Below are positions 8,634 to 16,445 of a stretch of 64,000 nucleotides of DNA, one piece after another. The DNA is from Alkaliphilus metalliredigens QYMF (GTDB taxonomy: Bacteria; Bacillota; Clostridia; Peptostreptococcales; Natronincolaceae). The stretch's first letter is position 1, and each line of letters opens with the position of its first letter. The stretch covers positions 1,922,001-1,986,000 of the forward strand of contig NC_009633.1 of NCBI RefSeq assembly GCF_000016985.1, read 5' to 3'. The position numbers were made by a program, and so were the translations under genes. The notes under the pieces were generated by a model. That model saw only the letters and a program-made list of their open reading frames with translations, did not search any database and was not told where the DNA came from.

Positions 8634-8669
8634 CATACTGTCTTTTTTAGTCGTCACAGATGAGTTATG
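8630..8669 (+). repeat. Boundary element (array repeat)
   Basis: GACATACTGTCTTTTTTAG, TCGT, then CACAGATG. Unusually, its right end runs straight into the start codon of the next gene (ATG 8667), leaving little room for a ribosome site. Confidence 0.6.
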
Positions 8670-9236
8670 TTTAACAATATATTATTCTGTTTGAGAAGCG
8701 AGGTGAAGGGATTCAGTGAAATAATCGGTGTATACTATGAGCTATCCATATACGGGGTATTTTCGCTATTTATAGCATTTAAGATGATTCAAAGGCAAAG
8801 AGTATTAGGCAATGTTAAACATAAGATTGGTTCAGAATATCAAATTTATGGTCTGATATTTCCTTCTTTTGTGATGGTAGGTTATTCATACATTACTTAT
8901 TCAGTTATTCGTCGTAGAGGAGTGCCATATATATTAGAGTTAGTTGTTTGGGGTGAACTTTTTCTATTTCTCTTTCTTTATTGTATGTATTTTTGTATCA
9001 AGAATGGTGAAGTAAGAGAAAATGGAATAAGTGTTGGACCAAATGTCTTAAAGTGGAAAGAAATAAATTGTTTTAGAATAAGAGATGAAAATGTATTTAT
9101 CATCGTTCTCAATCAAAAGTCTGTTTTCACTAAAAAATATAAAGAAGTCAGATGGATAGTACACAAGGAAAAAGTAAGTGAACTGAGGGAACTCCTAAAT
9201 CAGCATGTTAAAGAGATTTGTAGTGACTCAGCTTAG
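8667..9236 (+). CDS. Membrane protein with C-terminal PH-like domain
   Basis: The 189-residue protein has three hydrophobic segments (about residues 27-44, 66-88 and 94-118). A C-terminal domain follows whose ENGISVG...LKWKEINCFR pattern resembles membrane-associated bacterial PH-like (DUF5673-type) domains; 42741-43409 has the same architecture. The start is uncertain: ATG 8667 has no good ribosome site, and GTGs further down are possible. Function is unknown. Confidence 0.55.
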   Translation: MFNNILFCLRSEVKGFSEIIGVYYELSIYGVFSLFIAFKMIQRQRVLGNVKHKIGSEYQIYGLIFPSFVMVGYSYITYSVIRRRGVPYILELVVWGELFLFLFLYCMYFCIKNGEVRENGISVGPNVLKWKEINCFRIRDENVFIIVLNQKSVFTKKYKEVRWIVHKEKVSELRELLNQHVKEICSDSA

Positions 9237-9259
9237 AATGGTGATTAGGGAATTTATGT

Positions 9260-9310
9260 GTTTCATATTATCTTTTTTTAGGCTCCACAGATGAATAGAT
9301 AATTGAGAAA
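9260..9310 (+). repeat. Boundary element (array repeat)
   Basis: GTGTTTCATATTATC, a run of T, TTAGGCTC, then CACAGATGAATAG. Left-hand GTG...CA and the CAGATG core are both present. Confidence 0.6.
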
Positions 9311-9323
9311 GGAAGATTAGGTG

Positions 9324-9722
9324 ATGTATATTTCTATATTTATATCTATATTTATATTTTGGATAGTGATAGAGAAGATTGTTATAAATAAGTTGAATAT
9401 TAAAAAGAAAAAATTCTTATTTCAACACGTTAACAAAATTCATACATGGTTAGAAGCATTACTTTTTATTCTCACATTATCAATGATGTTTGTTAATGAG
9501 TATTATTTTTTCATAGGGATTACTGCGATATTTTGTTTCCGCATTGTGATTGAATGGAAATTTGAAAAAGAGTCAAAGACATACATCCTTAGCATTTTAA
9601 ATGCAAGTATTTGTTTATTGCTTTTAATAATGTTTAAATTATTTTTTGTAGAAAAAATTATATTAACAATTGTAATTAGTCATTACACATCATCTATTCA
9701 AAATGTGAAGCAATTAATCTAA
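9324..9722 (+). CDS. Four-helix membrane protein
   Basis: The 132-residue protein is hydrophobic almost throughout, with about four membrane segments and a basic loop (NIKKKK) after the first. ATG 9324 (or GTG 9321) follows AAGGAAG. No family is recognised. It is followed closely by the zinc-ribbon gene. Confidence 0.55.
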   Translation: MYISIFISIFIFWIVIEKIVINKLNIKKKKFLFQHVNKIHTWLEALLFILTLSMMFVNEYYFFIGITAIFCFRIVIEWKFEKESKTYILSILNASICLLLLIMFKLFFVEKIILTIVISHYTSSIQNVKQLI

Positions 9723-9751
9723 GTTAAAGGATACTGCAGGAAGGTGATCAA

Positions 9752-9964
9752 ATCAATTGTCCATATTGTCAAAAGGAACTAATAGAGGGATATATCTATG
9801 GTGATAGGTATTCTTTAAAGTGGTTGCCTGCTGATAAAAAGTTGTTTTTAGGAGTGGCAATTGGCTCAGAAGTACTACCTCATGTTGATAATTCTCTGAG
9901 ACCTAAAGTGAGGGCTTTTAAATGCTATGAATGCCAAAAAATCATCATGGACCTTGACCAATAG
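9752..9964 (+). CDS. DUF6487 (zinc-ribbon) protein with apparent AUC start
   Basis: The frame encodes NCPYC near its start, YSLKWLP in the middle, and CYECQKIIMDLD at the end: two CxxC knuckles in the layout of PF20097/DUF6487, a family of unknown function. The ribosome site AGGAAGGTG points at ATC 9752, exactly where relatives have ATG before N-C-P-Y-C. Either a rare AUC start is used or the start codon was lost by one base change. A 35-bp copy of the 3' end lies at about 57238-57272. Confidence 0.6.
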   Translation: MNCPYCQKELIEGYIYGDRYSLKWLPADKKLFLGVAIGSEVLPHVDNSLRPKVRAFKCYECQKIIMDLDQ

Positions 9965-10043
9965 AAAAATAGTTTTGGACAATAAATGACAAGGAGCAAT
10001 CATCAGTGAATATAATCTGATAGTGTAGAAGGGAGAAATGATA

Positions 10044-10601
10044 ATGTTTTTAATATTTTATACCTTAGCTACAACTTTAGGGGCTTTGTTTATACTTCAA
10101 GGACTCATATTATTAACTAGAAGAAAATTCATGGTAAGACGGGAGTATGATCGTGTATTACACGCTTTCTTTATTATATTAGGTCCCATTTTATTACTAA
10201 ATAAAATGGGGCACGAAACAAGACTTCTATTTATTGGTGTTTTACCTTTTATTGTGTTTGTTATAATCGTAACTAGAGGGAGATACACAATATATAATGT
10301 TAATACACAAATGGTATCGTCTGCACTCACAGATATTTTAGAAGCAAAAGGTATGTCTTATGAGGAAGAGAAGAGTTTCATAATTTTTAAAGATTATGAT
10401 AATAAACGAATATCTTATACCCAATCATTAAATTCAGTGGAAATTAATTTAAGAGATGCCAGAAAACTTCGCTTCTATGAAGAACTAAGAACGGAGTTAA
10501 GAAGTGGAATTAAAGACATCAACTTAACAGTATTTCCCGCTACAGGACTTTTTTTTATAGTAATAGGAGCAATATTAATAGTTGCATTACAATATTTATA
10601 A
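10044..10601 (+). CDS. Membrane protein, array family B (intact copy)
   Basis: The 185-residue protein has two N-terminal hydrophobic segments, a third around residues 60-75, a soluble middle (NVNTQMVSSALTDILE...) and a C-terminal transmembrane helix. ATG 10044 has AAGGGAG 8 bases upstream; ATG 10038 is closer than usual. A decayed copy at 40041-40594 shares both flanks up to the following boundary element, but the next gene differs. Function is unknown. Confidence 0.7.
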   Translation: MFLIFYTLATTLGALFILQGLILLTRRKFMVRREYDRVLHAFFIILGPILLLNKMGHETRLLFIGVLPFIVFVIIVTRGRYTIYNVNTQMVSSALTDILEAKGMSYEEEKSFIIFKDYDNKRISYTQSLNSVEINLRDARKLRFYEELRTELRSGIKDINLTVFPATGLFFIVIGAILIVALQYL

Positions 10602-10645
10602 AAAATACTAGGATAAGAGGTTCAACGAATTAATCTTCCAAGGAC

Positions 10646-10700
10646 GACACAGTATCATTTAAAAGCGTTATCAGATGTATTATGTGCCATAGTAATACGC
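10646..10700 (+). repeat. Boundary element (array repeat)
   Basis: GACACAGTATCATTTAAAAG, CGTTA, TCAGATG, then TATTATGTGCC. Left GACACA and right TGTGCC can pair. Homology with 40.6 kb ends inside this element. Confidence 0.75.
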
Positions 10701-10769
10701 AATATAGGAGGTTAGGTCTTCTGAAAATCAGGTGTAAAGTTTGATATAGGGAAATAAGGGGGGCGTTTC

Positions 10770-11743
10770 ATGAAGAAAAACTTTATTAAGGGATTAGTAA
10801 TAGTGTTATTTATACTTCTTTCCCTATTTTTAGTGGGATGTGAAGGTACTGTAGGAGAAATAAGCATTGAAGTTGGTGACTACATTCAATTTGGTTCTTA
10901 TCATGATGTTCCTATAATTTGGAGAGTAGTAAATATTGATAAAGATGATAACTTATTGCTATTTTCAGATAAAATCATATCCTTAAAAGCATTTGATGCA
11001 GCTGGTGATTATCATAGGGACGAAGATAGAATAAAGACAGGAAGCAACTATTGGAAAGACTCTAATATTCGCCAGTGGTTGAATAGTGACGAAGAAGTGG
11101 GAACAATAAGTTGGAGACAAAATCCCCCAACAGAGGAAAATATGTTTATGGGTTATGCACCCTATGAAAGCGAAAAGGGATTTTTAGCAGATGGAAACTT
11201 TTCAGAGGCAGAAAGGAACTTGATTAATCCTGTAACTCATAAGTCCATATTACATCATCTAGAAATAGATAAAAAGGATGGAGGCTCAGAGAATATCCTT
11301 CCAAATTCTCGTATACGAGAAATTGTAGAGAACTACGATAATTCCTACTATCAAGTTGTAGAAGATAAGGTGTTTTTTTATCAATAAAAGAATTACATGA
11401 TTATGTATGGGAGAATAGAAGTATATTAGGTGAAGATTATTATATAGGTAAACCAACTAAAGAAGCAGTTTTTTACTCACCAGTTGAACATGAAAATTTG
11501 AGCTATAACAACAATTGGTTTTATTGGTTACGCACCCCTCAGACCTCGTCAATTCCTGACATTATAGATTCTAGCTATGTCCGTAATGTTAGTAATGACG
11601 GTTCTGTCTTCTCTTACTTTTCTTCCTTTGGTGGATATGGTGGGATACGACCTGCTTTATATCTTCAAGTGAAGGGCTTAACTTTTGAATCTGGAAATGG
11701 AGAAGAAGGGAGTCCCTATATTTTATCTATACAAAAATACTGA
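10770..11743 (+). pseudogene. DUF6273 lipoprotein broken by a frameshift
   Basis: The first part (10770-11387) has a lipoprotein signal with lipobox LVGC and the domain opening VGDYIQFGSY, then IIWRV. The continuation in another frame (about 11380-11743) has YWLRTP, VSNDGSV and GIRPALYL, the conserved end of DUF6273. The break is at a run of seven T (11373-11379); eight would restore one frame. So it is either a mutated gene or one expressed by slippage. Such proteins are secreted and of unknown role. ATG 10770 follows GGGGGGCG. Confidence 0.75.
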
Positions 11744-11771
11744 AGGTTAACCTTTTAAAGGGGTTAATAAA

Positions 11772-11825
11772 GTGACGCATTATCTATTAATTCGTACTTG
11801 ATATAAAATGTGGTGAATAAGAAGT
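11772..11825 (+). repeat. Boundary element (array repeat)
   Basis: GTGACGCATTATCTATTAAT, TCGTA, CTTGATATAAAATGTG. The CTTGAT variant of the right half is shared with the elements at 40640 and 41958. Confidence 0.65.
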
Positions 11826-11936
11826 CGCTAGATAGTAGTGTTTCTGCAGAAACTATGTTAGTTACTAAACATATCCTTGCTCGAAACTGCAATCCGAGTA
11901 ATTGGATTGTAGGTTGTAAGAATAGGAGGTGCTTAT

Positions 11937-12401
11937 TTGAAAAATAATGATAAGCTTAATATAAATTTGAGTAAAGAAAAATTACGATACCTAGTAATAT
12001 TCGTCATACTACTAGGAGTTCTATCATATTTAGTCAATATTACACCTCGGGATGAGTTTGATACCTCTGAACTAATTAGCTCTAATAGGACCGCAATAGA
12101 TAAAATAAGTAGAGAAGGATTTTCAATAGAAATAGAAGATAACCAACTTGTAGAAGCCTTGCTTAATAATATGAATGAAAATAGTTTTATTGAAAGTAGT
12201 ACTAGATTATCTGATGCAACCTATATTTTGTTTTTTAGTGGTTCAAGGAAAGATAATAATTTTAATAAGTCATATACTGTATCGGCTTTATTGAATGATG
12301 AGGGCGAAATGCTTATTTATGATAGTTTTGCCAAGAAAGAATATAAAGGAAGAGTTTCAAAGGAAATAGTTAAGAAATTAAGCAACATTTTCAAAGATTA
12401 A
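11937..12401 (+). CDS. Single-pass membrane protein with TTG start
   Basis: The 154-residue protein has a polar N-terminus, one hydrophobic segment (about residues 18-36) and an extracytoplasmic domain without recognised motifs. TTG 11937 lies 7 bases after AGGAGGT and no ATG fits. It is the last gene of the first array; a terminator follows. Confidence 0.6.
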   Translation: MKNNDKLNINLSKEKLRYLVIFVILLGVLSYLVNITPRDEFDTSELISSNRTAIDKISREGFSIEIEDNQLVEALLNNMNENSFIESSTRLSDATYILFFSGSRKDNNFNKSYTVSALLNDEGEMLIYDSFAKKEYKGRVSKEIVKKLSNIFKD

Positions 12402-12448
12402 TTAAGTTTAGCTTAAATTCCACGAAAAACTATTATATTCATAACTTC

Positions 12449-12468
12449 TCCGATTGGAGGCTTTTTAG
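12449..12468 (+). terminator. Rho-independent terminator
   Basis: The short hairpin CTCC-GATT-GGAG is followed by CTTTTTA. It closes the first small-gene array. Confidence 0.5.
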
Positions 12469-12599
12469 TTTCCATGTTATTTTTTGTGATTTTCAAAGGG
12501 ATTGTAATTATTAAGAAGGCTCAAATATGCACTTGATAGGTTTAATAAATTACATGACTCTAATTTATCTAATAAAGAGTAATAAAAAATTCACTTTTC

Positions 12600-13080
12600 G
12601 AACCACGGAGATAGACCTTTGCCAAATCTTAAATAGACCCGTAAGATAGGTAGCTCCCAACTATTGCACTAAGTGTCGATTTAAAGAAAGTGGAGCGTTA
12701 GTTGCCGACTTCAATGAGTTAGCCTTAAAGGAGCAACTATTTCTGAAATTCTGTACATTTAGGGAAAGTGGTATAGGGGAAGTTTGCCAATAAGATAGAC
12801 CCTAGGTAAAACTACCTCTATGTAACGTTAGTTGGGGGATGGGACCCCAGAGATCTCCTAGCTGGTACAGTCTACCAGTACCTTCATTCATGCTGTAAAA
12901 GAGGTAGTCTGTGCCAGTAAAGACCCAAAAGGGTAATCTTTTAAAGGATTAGACTAGATTAAATCAACCCTAGGGCTTCTTTAAAAGTTTGCAGACCCCA
13001 GTTTTATGCTTCAAAGAACGGCCCAGCGACTGGAACAGTCTGCAGCGCATCTAGGGGAATACTATTTGAATACAATGAGT
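12600..13080 (+). ncRNA. Large hairpin-rich non-coding segment, candidate structured RNA
   Basis: No credible reading frame. The segment is less AT-rich than its surroundings and packed with complementary pairs: CCCAACTA 12656-12663 with TAGTTGGG 12829-12836; TAGTTGC 12699-12705 with GCAACTA 12733-12739; CTGGTA 12862-12867 with TACCAG 12873-12878; ACCC/GGGT 12923-12934; AGGTA/TACCT near 12804-12817. A strong terminator follows at once, which supports a free transcript. I could not match it to RNase P, tmRNA, SRP or a riboswitch. OLE, GOLLD or ROOL-type large RNAs are possibilities to be tested. Confidence 0.5.
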
Positions 13081-13081
13081 A

Positions 13082-13131
13082 AAACAGTGGCTTTTATGGA
13101 CGTATGGGGATAACAAGTCACTGTTTTTTTG
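13082..13131 (+). terminator. Rho-independent terminator of the non-coding segment
   Basis: AAACAGTG (13082-13089) pairs with CACTGTTT (from 13119), followed by a run of T. The loop is about 29 bases. Confidence 0.65.
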
Positions 13132-13307
13132 ATGCCTAAAAGCAATATAGGATAGAACATTAGCTGCAGTCTGTGAAAGGAGCGGAGAGGATAGCCCGGA
13201 AGACTGTATTTGTAAAGGGACTAATAAGTAAAGCTGTCATTGCAAATAAATATTTAATAATTGTAATGTGTTCTAGATCAATGAAGTCGATGAATGGGTG
13301 AAGATTC

Positions 13308-13547
13308 ATGGAGATTTGTGTAAATGAAGAGGTAATTGAATATATTTTACAGAATGAAGGCTCTGCATTCATTCGATATAGTGAAAAAGGGTGATGTCGT
13401 TCTGGTAAAGTGGGTGTACCCGTGATACATCTAAGTAAGCCCCAAAGTAATCTGGAGGATTACAAAAAATATAAGTTAGGTCAAGTAGTATTGTATTACC
13501 CTAAAAAGTTAGAGGAAGAAAGAGAAAAAATTATCATTTCCATTTGA
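13308..13547 (+). CDS. Small HesB-like selenoprotein (in-frame UGA = Sec29)
   Basis: The frame from ATG 13308 reaches TGA 13392-13394 and continues in the same frame to TGA 13545. The two halves together make a 79-residue protein with K-G-U-C-R-S-G, then GVPVIHLSKP and a VVLYYPKKL strand. This resembles small HesB-like proteins with a Cys-Cys (or Sec-Cys) pair at that place. A hairpin suited to Sec insertion lies 10 bases downstream of the UGA. The ribosome site is weak. It lies 142 bases before arsR, outside its promoter. Likely a thiol/selenol redox or metal-binding protein; the function is inferred. Confidence 0.65.
13405..13428 (+). promoter_or_regulatory. Candidate bacterial SECIS hairpin
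   Basis: GTA 13405-13407 pairs with TAC 13426-13428. After a small AA/GA internal loop, GTGGG pairs with CCCGT around a TGTA loop. Position (10 bases after the UGA) and size fit bacterial SECIS elements. Confidence 0.5.
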
Positions 13548-13620
13548 AAATTATTTAAATGGAAAAAACTAACCTTTGAAGGATATTAGAAAAAACACAA
13601 AGTAATTTTGTGAAAATCTA

Positions 13621-13660
13621 TTGACAAAAAATAGACTTAGGCATAACATATGAGTATAAT
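13621..13660 (+). promoter_or_regulatory. Probable ars operon promoter/operator
   Basis: TTGACA (13621-13626) is followed 17 bases later by TAACAT (13644-13649), and a TATAAT (13655-13660) is nearby. Overlapping AT-rich ACATATGAGTATAAT resembles operators of the ArsR/SmtB family. ArsR encoded just downstream would be expected to bind here. Confidence 0.45.
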
Positions 13661-13689
13661 CAAATATAAACATATAAGGCGGTGAAAAA

Positions 13690-14055
13690 ATGGATAGTTT
13701 ATTTAAAGCACTGGGAGATAATAATAGATTAAGAATATTGAATTTATTAAGAAAAGGTGAGCTATGTGTATGTGAAATTGAAGTTATATTAGATACAACC
13801 CAGTCTAATGTATCTAGGCACCTAGGCAAGCTAAGAAATGAAGGTATTATCACATATGAAAAGAAAGCACAATGGATACATTATCGTATAGATCCACAAT
13901 TCATTGAAGAAAATAAACTGCTTTACCATTTCATTAACGAAAAAATGGATGAAAATAATAAGTTTTTAATGGATCTTACAAAATTAACAAAGTACAAGAA
14001 AAGTGCCTTCACTTGTGAAAATCTGAAGGAAATGAGTGAGATTATTTTTTCTTAG
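13690..14055 (+). CDS. arsR: ArsR-family arsenic-responsive repressor
   Basis: The 121-residue protein has a winged helix-turn-helix: LFKALGDNNRLRILNLL, the metal-site motif ELCVCE, and recognition helix QSNVSRHLGKL. The CxC in the DNA-binding helix is the classical As(III)/Sb(III) site; a third Cys in AFTCENL may complete it. It is first gene of the ars operon, 76 bases before acr3, and should repress the operon until arsenite binds. ATG 13690 follows AAGGCGGTG. Confidence 0.92.
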   Translation: MDSLFKALGDNNRLRILNLLRKGELCVCEIEVILDTTQSNVSRHLGKLRNEGIITYEKKAQWIHYRIDPQFIEENKLLYHFINEKMDENNKFLMDLTKLTKYKKSAFTCENLKEMSEIIFS

Positions 14056-14131
14056 TAAACCTAGGTAACCTAGATAACATATGATTTTTAGCAATAATGT
14101 AAAACATAATTTTTTTTAGGAGGAGATATTT

Positions 14132-15205
14132 ATGGGTAATGAAAATGTTGTCCACGAAGGAAAAGGGATTGGTTTTTTCGAAAGATATTTAACTGTGTGG
14201 GTAGCTGCATGTATTATCGTAGGGGTTGCTATCGGTCAATTGTTACCAGCTGTTCCAGAAACATTAAGTCGATGGGAATATGCCCAAGTGTCTATTCCTG
14301 TAGCAATTTTAATTTGGTTAATGATTTATCCCATGATGCTTAAAATTGATTTTACCAGTATTGTAGAAGCGACTAAAAAGCCCAAGGGTATCATTGTCAC
14401 CTGTGTTACCAATTGGTTAATCAAACCATTTACAATGTATTTAATTGCGGCTTTCTTTTTTAAGATTGTATTCCAAAATTTGATTCCAGAGAGTTTAGCC
14501 AATGATTACTTGGCAGGTGCAGTGTTATTGGGAGCAGCTCCCTGTACTGCAATGGTATTTGTTTGGAGTCATTTAACAAAGGGTGACCCAGCCTATACAT
14601 TGGTACAGGTGGCGGTTAATAATATTATCTTATTATTTGCCTTTACACCCATTGTTGCAATTTTACTAGGAATAACCGATGTCATTGTTCCCTATGATAC
14701 CCTATTCTTATCTGTTGTGTTATTTATTGTTATTCCTTTAGTTGGAGGATATTTATCTAGAAAATATATTGTACAGAGTAAAGGGATAGAGTATTTTGAA
14801 AATGTATTTCTTAAGAAATTTGATAATGTAACAATCGTAGGGTTATTATTAACATTAATTATTATTTTTACATTCCAAGCAGAGGTTATTTTAAGTAATC
14901 CATTACACGTGTTGTTGATAGCTGTACCACTTACCATTCAGACGTTCTTTATCTTTTTCTTAGCTTATGGATGGTCAAAGGCATGGAAATTGCCTCATAA
15001 CGTTGCTTCACCAGCTGGAATGATTGGCGCAAGTAACTTTTTTGAATTGGCAGTTGCCGTAGCAATTACACTATTCGGCTTGAACTCAGGAGCCACACTA
15101 GCAACTGTAGTCGGTGTTTTAGTAGAGGTACCAGTTATGTTAACATTAGTCAAAATCTCTAATAGAACAAGACATTGGTTTCCAGAGGTAGCAAGAGAAA
15201 ATTAA
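14132..15205 (+). CDS. acr3: Acr3-type arsenite efflux permease
   Basis: The 357-residue, ten-helix membrane protein belongs to the BASS superfamily and exports As(OH)3 from the cytoplasm. The conserved essential Cys falls at residue 138 in GAAPCTAMVFVWS and the conserved Glu at residue 305 in SNFFELAVA; both positions match what I remember for A. metalliredigens Acr3. It lies between arsR and arsD. With ArsA present it may work as an ATP-driven pump. ATG 14132 follows AGGAGG. Confidence 0.95.
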   Translation: MGNENVVHEGKGIGFFERYLTVWVAACIIVGVAIGQLLPAVPETLSRWEYAQVSIPVAILIWLMIYPMMLKIDFTSIVEATKKPKGIIVTCVTNWLIKPFTMYLIAAFFFKIVFQNLIPESLANDYLAGAVLLGAAPCTAMVFVWSHLTKGDPAYTLVQVAVNNIILLFAFTPIVAILLGITDVIVPYDTLFLSVVLFIVIPLVGGYLSRKYIVQSKGIEYFENVFLKKFDNVTIVGLLLTLIIIFTFQAEVILSNPLHVLLIAVPLTIQTFFIFFLAYGWSKAWKLPHNVASPAGMIGASNFFELAVAVAITLFGLNSGATLATVVGVLVEVPVMLTLVKISNRTRHWFPEVAREN

Positions 15206-15245
15206 ATATAATCATACAGTCATACAATCGAAAGGATGAGTATAA

Positions 15246-15545
15246 ATGAAAATTGAAATCTATGATCCACCAATGTGCTGTTCCTCAGGAATCTGTGGAC
15301 CAAGTGTTGATGACACATTAATCAAGTTAAACGAGAATATAGAGATTATAAAAAACAAATATCCTGATGCATCTGTAGAGAGATATATGATTACTCAACA
15401 GCCATTGAAATTCAGAGAAAATGAAGCAGTATATAAAATGATAAAGGAAAAGGGAAGAGAGATATTACCCATTACAACAATAGATGGGAAAATTATTAAA
15501 TATAATGAATATCCAACATTAGACGAAATTCAAACATACTTATAG
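15246..15545 (+). CDS. arsD: ArsD arsenite metallochaperone
   Basis: The 99-residue thioredoxin-fold protein begins IEIYDPPMCCSSGICGPS, with vicinal Cys11-Cys12 and Cys17 in place of the Cys12/13/18 triad of ArsD. It delivers As(III) to ArsA. The C-terminal Cys pairs of E. coli ArsD are absent, as in many shorter homologues. It lies 40 bases after acr3 and 12 bases before arsA1. ATG 15246 follows AAAGGATG. Confidence 0.92.
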   Translation: MKIEIYDPPMCCSSGICGPSVDDTLIKLNENIEIIKNKYPDASVERYMITQQPLKFRENEAVYKMIKEKGREILPITTIDGKIIKYNEYPTLDEIQTYL

Positions 15546-15557
15546 GAGATGAATAAA

Positions 15558-16445
15558 ATGCAAACAGAATTCATGCTTTTTTCAGGTAAAGGTGGAGTCG
15601 GCAAAACATCTATGGCTTCCACAACAGCAGTACATTATGCAGAAAAAGGTAAGAAAACCTTAATTGTTACAACGGATCCTGCAGCTAACTTATCCGATGT
15701 ATTTGAGCAGGAAATTGGGCATAAGGTGACCCCAATTAATGGAATTAACAATCTTTATGCCATGGAAATTGATTCAGACAAGGCAACAGAGGAGTACAAA
15801 GAAAGATCTCTTGCGCCCATGCGAGAATTATTTGATGAAGATCTTGTAAAAGTAGCAGAAGAACAGTTAAGTGGACCGTGTACAGAGGAAATGGCAGCCT
15901 TTGATAAATTTATTGATTTCATGGATACAGATGAATATGAGGTCGTTATTTTTGACACAGCACCTACAGGTCATACCATTCGTTTATTAGAGCTACCAGT
16001 GGATTGGAGTAAACATATAGAAGAAAGTGCTAAGGGTAGTGGGCAAACCTGCATGGGACCTGTGGCATTGATCCAGGAGAGCAAGAAAAAGTATGATGAT
16101 GCCATTGCTATATTAAGGGATCAAAGTCAAACAGAGTTCGTCTTTGTAATGCAGCCAGAGGAAACTTCTTTAGAAGAAACCGTAAGGTCTTCAAAGGATC
16201 TTGCAGAAATAGGTATCCATACAACAAAGGTAATTATTAATGGATTAATTCCAGAGGAAGAAACTGTAGTGCCTTTCTTCAAGGGAAAATATGATCGTCA
16301 ACAGAATATGATTCAAAAATCCAAAGATACCTTTACAGACTTAACTATTCAAACCATGGAGCTGTTTGATACTGAGCTAAAGGGTGTAGAGATGTTTAGA
16401 AAAAGCGCTGCTAAACTCTTCGAAGGGAGTGATACTAATGAATAA
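15558..16445 (+). CDS. arsA1: ArsA half-size ATPase 1
   Basis: The 295-residue GET3/ArsA-type ATPase carries one nucleotide-binding domain, where classical ArsA has two in one chain. P-loop SGKGGVGKTS lies near residue 10, the Cys of SGPCTEEM near 110, the switch DTAPTGHT near 135, and a second Cys in GQTCMGP near 160. The last two Cys correspond to the arsenic-binding pair. It should energise Acr3, probably paired with the next gene product. ATG 15558 is 9 bases after AGGAG; ATG 15549 abuts the site. Confidence 0.92.
   Translation: MQTEFMLFSGKGGVGKTSMASTTAVHYAEKGKKTLIVTTDPAANLSDVFEQEIGHKVTPINGINNLYAMEIDSDKATEEYKERSLAPMRELFDEDLVKVAEEQLSGPCTEEMAAFDKFIDFMDTDEYEVVIFDTAPTGHTIRLLELPVDWSKHIEESAKGSGQTCMGPVALIQESKKKYDDAIAILRDQSQTEFVFVMQPEETSLEETVRSSKDLAEIGIHTTKVIINGLIPEEETVVPFFKGKYDRQQNMIQKSKDTFTDLTIQTMELFDTELKGVEMFRKSAAKLFEGSDTNE

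Noticed and set aside
12600-13131. RNase P RNA, tmRNA, SRP RNA or a group II intron
   Set aside because: The invariant GAGGAAAGTCC-type, tag-peptide, SRP tetraloop and domain V motifs were not found.
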